Assembly: GCA_023375675.1 (NCBI GenBank)
Contig: JALQBC010000010.1
Span: 930,001 to 994,000 of the forward strand
DNA length: 64,000 bases
Origin: Cytospora piceicola
Lineage: Eukaryota > Ascomycota > Sordariomycetes > Diaporthales > Cytosporaceae
Reading direction: 5' to 3'
Positions 1 to 10,489 of this stretch are shown in pieces (the first letter of the stretch is position 1; each line of letters opens with the position of its first letter). The notes beneath the pieces were generated by a model. The model did not search any database and had not been told where the DNA came from. It saw only the letters and a list, made by a program, of their open reading frames with translations. Position numbers and translations under genes: made by a program.

Positions 1-483
1 AGCTAAAGCTATTATTCTAGAAAGGACAGGAATAATAGGAACAGAGCTAATGATCTTGTTCGTCTTAATGGGAACAGAGTTGATGTTCCTGTTCATCGTT
101 TACCAGCCAGGATATCTGCATGTAAGTTACTAAATAAGGCTAGCGTTCATATTGACACTCACAGCAGCACTAACACTGTTTTTTTTAGAGCACCGTGTTA
201 CCCCCCCCCCTGTTAACATATTTCTCTCTTACACTATATAATCTTAAACCTACTTTCTGATATATCTCTATATATACACCTCAGATAATCGTAAAACCAA
301 GCTTATTAGAACTGTATAGCTTTAAGCTATATAGTAGTATATATAATATATTTTAAAAGCTTTTATATCGATATATAACTAAGAAACTAATAGCTCTTAG
401 CCGATTTTTACTTTTAAAGTACCGTGTTACCTTCTTCTGTCCAATTTAATTCCTATATATATCTATAAATATAGTTAAATCAA
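1..483. other. AT-rich degenerate segment
   Basis: Very A+T-rich DNA full of TA dinucleotides, with many stops in all frames. The short word accgtgttacc occurs twice (about 192-202 and 420-430), and an imperfect direct repeat of about 28 bp lies at 38-64 and 70-97. A short open frame (7-216) has no start codon and no recognisable similarity. The composition contrasts sharply with the rest of the window. It fits a RIP-mutated repeat or transposon remnant, but no transposon domain can be seen, so that origin is inference. Confidence 0.5.
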
Positions 484-835
484 GGTATATAGGTATATAG
501 GTATATAGGTATATAGGTATATAGGTATATAGGTATGTAGGTATATAGGTGTGTAGGTATATAGGTGTGTAGGTGTGTAGATATATAGGTGTATAGGTAT
601 GTAGGTGTATAGGTATGTAGGTGTGTAGGTGTGTAGGTGTATAGGTATGTGGTATATAGGTGTATAGGTGTATAGGTATGTAGGTATGTAGGGACGTAGG
701 GACGTAGGTATCTAGGTGTGTAGGTGTATAAGTGTATAGATGTGTAGGTGTGTAGGTGTGTAGGTGTGTACCTAGGTAGGTATATAGGTATATAGGTGTG
801 TAGGTGTGTAGGTATGTAGGTGCGTAGGTGTTCCC
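484..835. repeat. GGTRTRTA minisatellite (8-bp unit)
   Basis: Roughly 43 tandem copies of an 8-bp unit, read as GGTATATA, GGTGTGTA, GGTATGTA or GGTGTATA. The array begins as perfect GGTATATA copies and becomes mixed further along. It is interrupted by GGGACGTA variants near 690-705 and by a CCTAGGTAGG palindrome near 770. The copy number is an estimate from array length. No gene overlaps it. Confidence 0.9.
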
Positions 836-1060
836 TCCCCTACAGCGTTAACTGTGCCACTATGGACCTACCTCACAAACCTGATCATCAAACCGACGGT
901 GGTGGTGATCAAGACAAAGTACCAGCCTGTCCGCCTCAAACTTCAACATCGCCGTCCCTACAGCCTCGAGCCATCTCACCCAGCGCAAGTATTACTATAC
1001 TGTCCTCTTTTCCATCATGATCTTGTTTATGCTAACGCAGCACAGGTTCTTCGGTACGGA

Positions 1061-1756
1061 ATGGCGGGGTCTGCTACTCCTGCCTCCCTTGACGGGATAG
1101 CCGACGTGTTTCCCATAGCTCTGTTCCAGGCGAGCGCCCCAGAAGTATCGCGCAACTCACAGCCCTCACCTCGTGAACCGACAAAGGTCAGCACCAAGAT
1201 GGGCGTCACAGCAGCAGGCCTGGATGCCGACGATGACACCGCTGAACGATCTGTTCCTACCCCGCGCAGAATCAACGCCACCCCATGCTTCAAATGTTTC
1301 CTCCAGAGCTACAACGACCACGGCCATCAGTGTATTGTCATGACACGGTCAGGCACAGGTGCGTTCACATATCCCAGGACGTTGTAGAAGTGCTAACGCT
1401 GGCCAGGGAGCTACACCTGCGAGTGGTGTGCTGGTCAAAACATCAACTGTGAGCCTCTCCCGGACGCCGTTGCCCAAGGCATCGAGGACTTTTGGGACAA
1501 GAAGGATACCATGGCAGACACCGAGTTCAAGGAGTCGCACAAGTCTTTCCGACAGGCGATCGCCCCGGTACCACCAATGACGCAGGAACAGATGCGGGAG
1601 AACCTCGAGCTCGAGGCGGTCAAGATCGTGAAGGCGTTGGAAGAGCTGCAAGGCATGCGTGACTTAGTCGCTGCGATGGCCCGAGGCGAGGTTCCGATGC
1701 CTCCGGGCTCTGAGTGGGCGATGGATCCCGCGTTGTGGAACCCGAGAGACTTGTGA
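1061..1756 (+). CDS. Small Cys-rich hypothetical protein (putative zinc-binding motif)
   Basis: I do not recognise this gene. Two exons are supported: up to 1358 and 1407-1756. They are joined by a 48-bp intron (donor gtgcgt at 1359, branch gctaac, acceptor cag ending 1406) that keeps the frame. Splicing brings together six cysteines spaced C-x2-C-x11-C-x12-C-x2-C-x6-C, three in each exon, which looks like a metal-binding module. The C-terminal 80 residues are acidic and helical (EQMRENLELEAVKIVKALEE). From the ATG at 1061 the protein is 215 aa. The frame is open back to an ATG at 854 (284 aa), and a gctaac...cacag sequence at 1031-1043 could instead be the end of an upstream intron, so the N-terminus is uncertain. 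It lies next to a minisatellite and a degenerate segment. Confidence 0.5.
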
Positions 1757-2510
1757 GGTGACGATGATAGTCCCTGGGGCCGCAGTACCTGGAGCTATAC
1801 GATACGTTCTGCAGACTCCAGATAGTTTGTGATAAGTGGGGTCAATGAATGTTATGAACTGAGTGATACACGAGTCTCCTGCTACCTGTCATTGCCCTTT
1901 TCCGCGGCTTGAGCTGTCCACATATCGAGAACAAACACCGAGATGGACACCTTCACCGCTATACCAGTACTTCGTATGAGTATGGAGAAACCGCATTGGT
2001 TATACCAGCCTTGTGAGCGATACCAGTTCCCAATGGTAATAATTTGTCTCTCACACGACGTAGTTGCTATGTGGATGTGGTCCTAATTGTGGTCGTGATC
2101 GTGATTGTGGTTCTTATTGTCGCTCCGTGAACCGGCGCGGAGACGTGGCCGAGTGGCCCGTGCTGTTGTCCTCGGCTGTTGCCGATGTGGGGGCAAATGC
2201 AGGGGTGACGTGAACGCGTCAACCGGACAGGTGACGCGACTTCTCAGTATTGACTTCGGAATTATTGTCTAACTTTCTCTCACTTTCAGTCTCACTTTCA
2301 CTTTCACCTTCACTTTTACTTTGTCGTTGGGCTGAGATTTCCACTCGTGGTTCCAAAAGATTGAATATAGGGGCAGACAGGTGCTCGTGTTCTAGGGCTT
2401 TGCGCTCCAACGTAACTGGTGTTTCAGCCTGGCTGCTTCAGCTCCAGGGGCTGTGAGACATCTGGACTCTCTAAGAAATATCCACCAATATCACACTCGC
2501 TACTATCACC
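1757..2510. other. Intergenic region, no gene seen
   Basis: No convincing coding frame. A pyrimidine-rich stretch made of repeated CTTTCACTTTCA-like words (2270-2322) lies about 200 bp upstream of the next start codon and is typical of fungal promoters and 5' leaders. Confidence 0.5.
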
Positions 2511-4294
2511 ATGGCACAGTCGGAGGAAATCAATATGGCAGAGGAGCCAAGTAGTCCCCCGGAGAGCCATCAGCCCAGAGAAGACCGCGAAGCAAGCCTC
2601 CCTCCATTACCCGCCGTCTCATGGGATGCCCAGACACAGTCGTTCGCCAAAAGGAAACGGAGCACCGTCTCACAGATCTTCTCCGACTCGAGTGATCCCG
2701 CCATATTCTCCAGTGACGACGACCCAGCGTTAGACAACTACGTCGAGGGGCGCCACAAGAAGAAGCGTTATGTCGGTTCCTGGTTCCAGCAGCACCCAGC
2801 TCCAGGGAGCTCCGACTCGGGCATAACGGTAAATGACCGCCCGGCTTCGAGAGGGAAGCGGACCCTTGTGCCCGTCGACAGCGGTGTGTTTATGGGCAGT
2901 GACGGGTCCATCGATGATATTCTGGACGAGCTGCCACAACCCCGCGCAAATACGATAGTTTTCCCGCCCACCGTGGCGAGACCAAGCCCGAAACCGGTAC
3001 CCGCGCAGCTGAGCCAGGTCCCGCGCGGTTCTCAAACATCTCAGCTCCCGGGACCCGAGGCGACTGCGCAGGCGGAGATTCGTCGGTGTATTGATAATGG
3101 CGATGAGAGGGTTGACTTGTCGTAAGTTGGAAGAGAGTCTCAAGACCCACATCCTCACGCTGCGGTCACTAAAATCAACGTAGATGCCTGGGGCTGAAAC
3201 ATGTTTCCAATTCCACGATATCTCTAATATCGGAAATCGAACGCATCCCAAATGTGGGCAAGGGTGTGCCCTTCGAGCATCAGAACCCTGAGTTGAAGCT
3301 CTTCCTCTGGAACAACCAGCTAACCCAAGTCCCGAGGGCCATTTTTAACCTGGAAAACCTAACGGTCCTGAGTCTCCGCGGCAATAGCCTGACGGAGTTG
3401 CCGCCAGCCATCTGTCAGCTCAAGAACCTGGAGACGCTCAACGTCTCGCAGAACAAGCTAAAACATCTGCCCGTTGAGCTTCTCGAGCTTATTTACGACC
3501 CCGAGTGCTCGCTCAAATCCTTGATGCTCCACCCGAACCCGTGGTACGAGCCCGAGGTTGAGGGGTTAGAACACGACATTCCTTGGTCCCCTGAAAATGC
3601 GGACCGAACACAGCCGGGCCCAGGACCCCAAGGAAGAGGATGCAGGTGGCTTTTCAAGATACCACGCGAGACTCGTACCGACCCATACTTCGATGCGAAG
3701 CGGTGGGCAAGGACACCCGTACAGTTCTCAGACACGAAAGGGGTGGTTTACTCGACCTTCCGGATCAAATCAGGCACAAGCCATCTGCCCACGGAAGACC
3801 TCGACTCGGAGCCCGTGATCCCGCCGCGGAACCCAGCCCAGGAGAGGGTGCTGCACTCGGGCGGGGCCAAGACGACCAAGGTGCACTCCCTGCTGGAGCT
3901 GGCCCTGCAGGCGTGCTCGCGGAACCCGTACCTGGCCGAGCTGCCCGGCATGCTCACGGGCACCGCCCACGCGCGCGTGCGCGACCTCCTGGCGGACACG
4001 CAGGCGCACGCGTACACGGGCGGCGTGGGGTGCACCGTGTGCAGGAGGCCGGTGGTCAGGCCCACGGCGGAGTGGGTCGAGTGGTGGGAGCTGTTCCTGA
4101 ACTACGAGGGGGGCCCGGGCCCCCGTGCGAGGGCGCCCGGCGTGGCTGGGGAGACGCCCGTCCCGAGGGTGCAGTACCTCACGCAGATCCCGGAGGAGAG
4201 GCTGGTGCCTTTTGTCAGGCGGGCTTGTTCGTGGAAGTGCGTGCAGGATACGGCCAGGGGGCTGGGGAGGCGGCCGGAGGAGGTGGAGGGGTAG
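2511..4294 (+). CDS. Leucine-rich-repeat protein
   Basis: Two exons, 2511-3121 and 3184-4294, joined by a 62-bp intron (gtaagt donor, acgtag acceptor, phase 2), give 573 aa. The ATG is in a good context (caccatgg). Residues 1-205 are disordered, Ser/Pro-rich and carry basic patches (AKRKR, HKKKRY) that could be nuclear signals. Residues about 205-330 hold leucine-rich repeats of the L-x2-L-x-L-x-x-N-x-L type (LFLWNNQLTQVP, LSLRGNSLTELP, LNVSQNKLKHLP). The C-terminal part has CxxC (CTVC) and CSWKC motifs that might bind metal. LRR proteins generally act as binding scaffolds, and no enzymatic role is visible. The last third is much richer in G+C than the first. The LRR call is firm. Partner and pathway are unknown. 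Confidence 0.85.
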
Positions 4295-4714
4295 GATGCA
4301 TGACGGTAGTGACGAGACGACGGGAGGGTTGAGGGAGGAACAGTGACTAAGGGTACAGTTTTAATGATATTCGAGCGAGCCTTAAGGCTATGTTTTTGAC
4401 TCCAAAATTCGTTCAGCACACTTGCGAGATCAATACCCCTCACTAATGTTTCCAGACAGTGCCCGCGTCGGCCTGCAGGACCACGGACCAACCATGTCGA
4501 ACAATGTTCAGGCCTCCATCCAGCTGGGGCTGTGCTGGCCAGCAGAGCTTGTTATTTAACCTCCCTCTCAATCCATGTTTTCAATGTTGCTTCGCTGTAC
4601 TTCGACCGTATACCCCGAAATCGGCTGCCGCAATTCCTTCAAATTGACAGACGTTCCAACAGAAAAGCCTGAACGATGACACATATCGCGGTCTCAGAAG
4701 ACCAAGTCCAGAGC
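4295..4714. other. Intergenic region, no gene seen
   Basis: Short spacer between the LRR gene and the disrupted HET gene. Only short random frames are present. Confidence 0.4.
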
Positions 4715-6654
4715 ATGGAGCGTGGGCTGCACAGCACTGCAGCCGAGGTATACTTGCAGCTTGTCGAAATGGGAAGTGTTCCGCCCCCCCCCCCCAGAAG
4801 CAAATGACCCGACTCTTCAACTCGACGGCCCAGAGGGTAATACCCGACCAGAGGATGTCATAACTGTATCCTCTCACTCGGCCACGCACGCATCCCCCAT
4901 CACGGCCGAGGACCGAGTGTATGAGTACCAGCCTCTTAGTACCCCATCGACTGTCCGTCTTGTCGAGGTGATGCAAGAGAAAGTAGATGGCTGCATCGCG
5001 TGCAAAATCCACACCTTTGATCTACAGCAACAATCAGATATCGAATACGAAGCTCTGTCGTACGTCTGGGGGATCCAGAGCAGTCCCGGCGGGTTTTTCT
5101 GGCAGACGACGGTGATGAACAATGGAAATCGTACCCTCTCCACGAAAATCTTTGGCGGTTCCTTGACAACGCATGGCACAATGAATTCTTTGGCCGGCTC
5201 TTCTGGACGGACTACCTTTGTCTGAACCAAAGTGATCACGAGGAATTAGCACAGCAAATCCCCCAGATGGGCTCGATATATTCGAATGCAGAGCTGGACC
5301 TAACCTGGCTCCCCCTGATAGAACCTGATCAACTATTCTTGCTACAAAATCTTGTGACGAAGAGTGCAAAAGCAATTGCCAATGCTCGTGCATTGGAGGC
5401 TAGACCCTATATTGCGACAAATCTGAAGGGTGATCCATCCCAAGGACCTATCGCAAGGAGCATATTTTCTTTGGCATACTGACAAATACTGGACACGCGC
5501 CTGGACCTTACAAGAAGTTGTATTGGCCAAAAGAGTCTTCATTGTTTCTGGAAAATGTTCTGTCGACTTGGATGGCATATATTTACGTGCGAGGATATTT
5601 GTGCCACATGCTGAAGGCCAGCATGGCCTGCTGATACGGCCGCCATGGGACGAGGACCCTACCATGTGGATGGCTTGCCAGCTACGTCACAGAGAGCTGG
5701 GGGGGCGAGTAAAGTTGTGGGAATTGGAACATGAATACAAAGGCTACAAAAGTAGCCGGGCGGCCGATCAAATCTATGGTCTTCTTGGAATGGTGGATAA
5801 AAACGCCGATGGGACGTCGCCTGTTGAGAACATCCATGTCGACTACGATAAACCGGTGGCTGATATATGGCTCGACGTATTGTTTGAATCGTCGCCTCCT
5901 TGGCAACACCTCCAACTTAGGCTAATTAATCCTCTGAACAAGATAGTATCGCAATCAAGCTGGTGGGGAGAGTTGAAGCCGGATTTCGACACTTTGTTAG
6001 AGTACATAGGCCGCAGCCGGACGTCAGAAAGACACATGGAGCTCGCGTGCCTTACTTACGAGGTCAGTCACGCCCTCTGCGCCTTGGAGGAAGACCTTGT
6101 TCCGCTTGGTTTCAGGTTGGACAGATTCTCAATTATTTACCGAAAGCTCATTTCGGCACTCAAACTCGATTTTGAGCTCACTATGCAGCAAGATGCCGCT
6201 ATGTTCGGTTTCATCAGGAGAGAGAGCTGGCACAAAATAGAACACGAGAAGCCGTCGGGGTGGAATTGTGCTGCTCATAGGTGTGCAGGCGAGAAGGCGA
6301 GGGGCGCCGTGTTGAACCGAAGGATTCTAGCAGCAGAGAGTGTGGCTGACCTCGATCTCCCGTTCGGTGATGGAGTTCTGCACCTGAATCGTCTCTTGAA
6401 AGCGTGTGGAAAGCACTCAGAGTCTTGCCATGGGTCAATCGTTTTCGAGATACCTTCTATCGGAATCCGTATGCTGGTCGAGACATTCGATAATCATATG
6501 TACCAGAGCGGACATTCGGCTTCAGATCGAAGATAGGCAGGAGAGGGAAAGGGAGGACCTCGGGCCCCCCGAACAGGTCTACAGGCCACAGGGTTTAGAA
6601 ATGTTATTTGCTAACTGTATAAAATGGTTAGCTAGAGGGGGCAGATCAGAGTAG
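4715..6654 (+). pseudogene. HET-domain protein gene, frameshifted
   Basis: This is a fungal heterokaryon-incompatibility (HET) domain gene, a family that triggers cell death after non-self recognition. HET block I is visible as YEALSYVWG, followed by DYLCLNQ and WTLQEVVLA, then a long C-terminal region (RAADQIYGLLGM). The frame breaks at least twice. After YVWG the homology moves to another frame inside a G5 run (5068-5072), as if one base were missing. It moves back between about 5424 and 5482. A third shift near 6520-6535 is suggested because a plausible tail (EMLFANCIKWLARGG) lies in another frame up to 6654. At the 5' end the only upstream ATGs (4715, 4769) are out of frame with the HET region, separated by a 12-C run (4784-4795). 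No intron explains these shifts. It is either a decaying gene or has homopolymer sequencing errors. Confidence 0.75.
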
Positions 6655-7537
6655 ATCCGTTCTCCTTCACCAGAATCCATATGAAGGAGTATTACGGTCG
6701 GACACAGAACGGCAGCGAGACTGACGTTTTATTTCTAGTGTTCCTGTCGACGAGTTACTTGTTTAGCGAACCAGTATGCGAATGGTACCCTTCTCTTGAA
6801 AAGAAAGGATCTTCGAAGTCAATATTTCTTATCCCTGTGACGTGTAGGACAAGAGGCATACATATGTACACATAGACTCGGGTGAAAGATATCAAACAAC
6901 CCGGGCCTGAGACGAATGAAATACAGGCTGTATGGAGACATTAAATAAACTACCATGTCCCTCCAAGTCACCATCTTGGCCCTGCTCAGATCCCCATTGT
7001 CCAGAAAGCAAACACGGATGGGTATGGACTGTGAATACGAAGAAAAAAAAGAAAAAAAACATGCAACACCGGGTATTCGCTGGTCGTCACCGACCCAACT
7101 ACTAATCCAGCCCTCAGCGGCTTGTCTATGGGAGAGCGGACGGGATCCCGAATTTTCCACTGGGTATGGTCGCATGTATTGGAACTGTAATTGGTGTTAA
7201 TTATATCCTTCATTCAGAGTATCCGGGAAGCATTGTGGGAGGGACGTTGTGGGTGGGGATTGACTTCCCCTGAACTAATGACATAACCCTAGGGTCAGAC
7301 CACGATGGCCCCTTCCAATTATCTAATTCTGTCTGTGACCACCCCTTCATTCACTGTGAAAAAATAATAAGGCGGCCGATAGTTCAATATATGGTTGTGA
7401 GCCTGGTTCTTGAATGACCAATGTGACGCCGCACGTAAGGTTTGATATGGGAAACGTTCGTATATTACCACTTCAGCGTCTTCACAACGGTGCAGAGTGA
7501 TTAACCCAAACACCACCCATCGCCTTTTTGTTTTGGT
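6655..7537. other. Intergenic region, no gene seen
   Basis: Nothing with coding character. It contains short A-rich runs (near 7043-7060) and the downstream sides of the HET pseudogene and the minus-strand methyltransferase-like gene, so the two genes are convergent. Confidence 0.4.
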
Positions 7538-8743
7538 CTATGCCTTGCTCGTCTCGCTTTCCCCCAGCTTTGCAGCTCTCTTGCCCCTCTGGTAGATAAA
7601 CAGCGCCTCGTCCTTCCCAGCAAAACTCGGCACCGGAATCTGGACGACCTTGGTCCACTCGGGCTGTTCCCGCTCCATGTACTCGTCGAACGTCATGTCC
7701 CTAAAGCTGGTATACCCATTGTGGTTCTGCGTCCCAACGACAGCAACCGTGTCGCCCTTGTAAGCACTCATCAGGCCCCTGGTGAAGCCGCCCTCTACAC
7801 CACCTCCCGCACCTCCCCCAACAACAGGATACACCATCAGCAGGACCATGTCCTTGCCCCCGGCGTTCTTGGACTGAGACAGCCACTTGGTGCCGTCCAT
7901 TATGACGGTGTCGTCGACCCAGCTCACCCGCCAGTCACTCTGCGCGTTGTCCACGGGGGCGACGGTGACTCCATGCTGCCGGAGCATGAACGCCCAGTAC
8001 CCGTTCCCGCTGCCCATATCCACGACCGTCCTGCCGTCGGCGACGATGCGCAGGATCTCAAGACCCTCGTAGGAAGGAACCACACATCCAAAGTGGTGCA
8101 TGAAGATAGGCAGGACATGATGACTCTGCGGCCGGGCCTCAGACTCGGGACACGGCCCGCACCACTCCAGGTTCCGGCACGACCACGCCCAGAAGTCAAA
8201 GTAGAGGTTCGGCGGGAGCGACGCGGCGGACTTCTTCTTGGGGATGTTCAGCTGGGCGGCGGCGGGGGAGGGGTGGACGAAGCGCTTGGACAGCAGGTTC
8301 GCGGCGACGCTGGACCGGGCGCTGCCCCTCTTGGCGTTGGACCCGAAGGCCTTGAGGGCCGAGCCCGTCAGGCTGGTGGGCTGGAAGATGCGGACGTAGT
8401 CGTCCACGTCGGCCCTCGACGGGGGAGGGCCGCCCGGTGGCGCCTTGTTGTTGCTGTTGTTGTCATCCTCGGGGTTGGGGGATGGCGGGGACGAGTACCA
8501 GGCGTGCAGGCCGTTGGCGCCGCCGAGGCGGACGACGTGCTGGACCTGGGGGAGGGTGACGGATGTTATGGCGTGATAGGTCCATGTGTCGTTGGGGGAG
8601 AGCTGGAACCAGTACTTGATTGCGCCCGAGAAGTGGTCCTCTGCGAGGAGGCTGAGGGCATTGGACCTGGCTTCTGTGTCTTTGGTCCGGGTGGTGGGGT
8701 CGAAGGCTGACGAGCCGACGCAGGGAACGGGCTTGTTCGCCAT
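7538..8743 (-). CDS. Methyltransferase-like conserved fungal protein
   Basis: Single-exon gene of 401 aa starting at an ATG at 8743. The central-to-C-terminal region has a class I SAM-binding motif (VVDMGSGNGYWAFML, about residue 240), a following acidic position, and a beta-strand-like segment KDMVLLMVYPVVGG. This indicates a Rossmann-fold methyltransferase-type protein, although the substrate cannot be told. The N-terminal third is Pro/Asn/Ser-rich in places (DDNNSNNKAPPGGPPP) and probably a flexible insertion. A cysteine-rich stretch precedes the SAM motif (CRNLEWCGPC). No secretion signal is seen. It lies between a HET pseudogene and a LaeA-like gene, each separated by about 1 kb or more, so no operon-like or cluster logic is evident. 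The fold assignment is fairly safe. The function is unknown. Confidence 0.75.
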   Translation of the reverse strand: MANKPVPCVGSSAFDPTTRTKDTEARSNALSLLAEDHFSGAIKYWFQLSPNDTWTYHAITSVTLPQVQHVVRLGGANGLHAWYSSPPSPNPEDDNNSNNKAPPGGPPPSRADVDDYVRIFQPTSLTGSALKAFGSNAKRGSARSSVAANLLSKRFVHPSPAAAQLNIPKKKSAASLPPNLYFDFWAWSCRNLEWCGPCPESEARPQSHHVLPIFMHHFGCVVPSYEGLEILRIVADGRTVVDMGSGNGYWAFMLRQHGVTVAPVDNAQSDWRVSWVDDTVIMDGTKWLSQSKNAGGKDMVLLMVYPVVGGGAGGGVEGGFTRGLMSAYKGDTVAVVGTQNHNGYTSFRDMTFDEYMEREQPEWTKVVQIPVPSFAGKDEALFIYQRGKRAAKLGESETSKA

Positions 8744-10489
8744 GTGGAAGCGGGGAAGAGGGAAGAGGAAGGGGGGGGGTGGTGGCTGTCAGGGCCTAAG
8801 TCTAGATTGTTTGCCGCCTCTAAATTTCCGGATACGAGGGCTTTCAATGCGTGGTGGTGGCTGTTGGGGTTGAGTTACTGATGAGTGAGTGAGTGCTGCA
8901 GTCAATCTGCGGGTCGAGTTCCGCCCAGTCCGGATCGGAGAGCTTCTTCCACTTCCAGAATTCTATCGCAGGGGGCCCTGGGCGGATAGTGGGGTGGGTA
9001 CTATTGTACATAGGACCGGGAACCCTGTAGCGATCCCGCGTGGGCTGAACAAGATCTCTGAAGTGCCCAGGTGCAGTATATTTATAGGGTACATACCTAC
9101 CTACTTAAGTAGGTCCCCAGGTACTTAGTAGGTAGCGTTTGTTTGTTTGTTTGGGTACTAATCTTCATAGTGCACTGCATGGCGACCTGATAAAACAGCG
9201 CGATATGGCTCTTCTTCTTCTTCCTCCCCTCCCTCCTTTACTGCTTTCCAGTCCCATCCAAGCCCTCCAAATTTCCTTTGAGTTCATTAGACTCAGACTT
9301 GTAAAGATGATTGATATAGATATCCCTCTAAAATCTCTGAAATATCTAGTGTACTTGCAGATCTTTTGTCCGGCGCGGGGAAGGGGAACGTTAACGGTGT
9401 GCTTGACAAGCCACTGATGAGCGCCATCGAGCATGATTCATCAATAGTGACAGAGACCATTGCTTCTCCGTCCGCCTACTAGTCTCACCGCTCAGAGGTA
9501 CATGTGGCAATGTCAGGGGGTTTGTCAGATATGTGTGTATCACAAAACAGCCACACAGCCATGTGGAAGATGAAGATTGATCCTGATTCTCTACCGGGGA
9601 TGCTTGCTACACATGGGTATCTGCCGAGGTACCTCGGTGGGTACCTAGGCATCTACCTACCTGGTACCTAGGAAGGCATCTAGCTTCCTAGGTGCCCGGG
9701 TGTAGTGATGAGGACTCAGTACCTACTCAAGTACCTCAAGTACCTACAGCACCAACACAAATACTTCGGAGTTGTTCCATCCCCGCCGTACCGGACCGGA
9801 CCACGGTGTACCCGAGCCTTCCCTTCAACCACCATTTGGGCACTCAGGCACCCGGGGCACTCCTCTGAAGTCTCCAGCTCTGGGTCATCCCAGTTCTCCG
9901 TCACACTCGCTTATCGTGTGTGACGTCTCGCTGCCTTAAACCTACAGAACCCAAACAGATTGAACCTTTTTATTTGATTTTTGACTTTTTGTTGTCCTGA
10001 TTTCCATCCATTTCAAATAAATCCCATCAATCAATTCGAATCCTGCATCCTCTCGGTCAATCCGTGACTTGGATCGACGACGAAACCAATCCACCAACCA
10101 GCCAACCAACATTCATATCTCTATCTCTCTCTCTACTCTCTCTTCTCTCCTTCTCACGAGCCAAACAAATGGCTCGGCCTCCTCGGCGTGTACTTCCCCA
10201 CCAGTCTGCATGAGTTCGATCGATCTTGCTGTGGACACCACCATTTCACCATTTGGATCTCACTCTTGCACTTGTTGCACTTACACTTGCACTCGCAACT
10301 GCACTCACCCTCGCCTGTATACACTCTCAATCACTCGCCTGACACCTCCTTCCTGTCACCGCCCGTGGACACACCAAACACACATACATAGTACGGAGAA
10401 TATCTTTGCGTCGCCGCCGCTTTCGCTCTTGTAACCTTCCCATCATACTTTCCAAACATTTACGTCCGTACCCGAGATATGAAGTAGTA
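8744..10489. other. Intergenic region with palindromic repeats and a pyrimidine-rich leader
   Basis: No gene seen. Two clusters of CCTACCTA/TAGGTAGG-type palindromic sequence occur at about 9090-9135 and 9625-9690. The last 430 bases before the next ATG (about 10060-10489) are rich in CT repeats and CACTTGCACT-type words and have several short upstream ORFs, which fits a long 5' untranslated leader of the LaeA-like gene. Confidence 0.5.

Noticed and set aside
484..835. CRISPR-like regular repeat
   Set aside because: Units are 8 bp in direct tandem without spacers, in a eukaryotic context.
2138..2175. tRNA Ser/Leu-like A box (gtggccgagtggc)
   Set aside because: No B box (GGTTCGANTCC-like) follows at the proper distance and no cloverleaf can be drawn.
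7721..8710. 329-aa open frame on the plus strand
   Set aside because: Antisense to the methyltransferase-like gene, with no motif.
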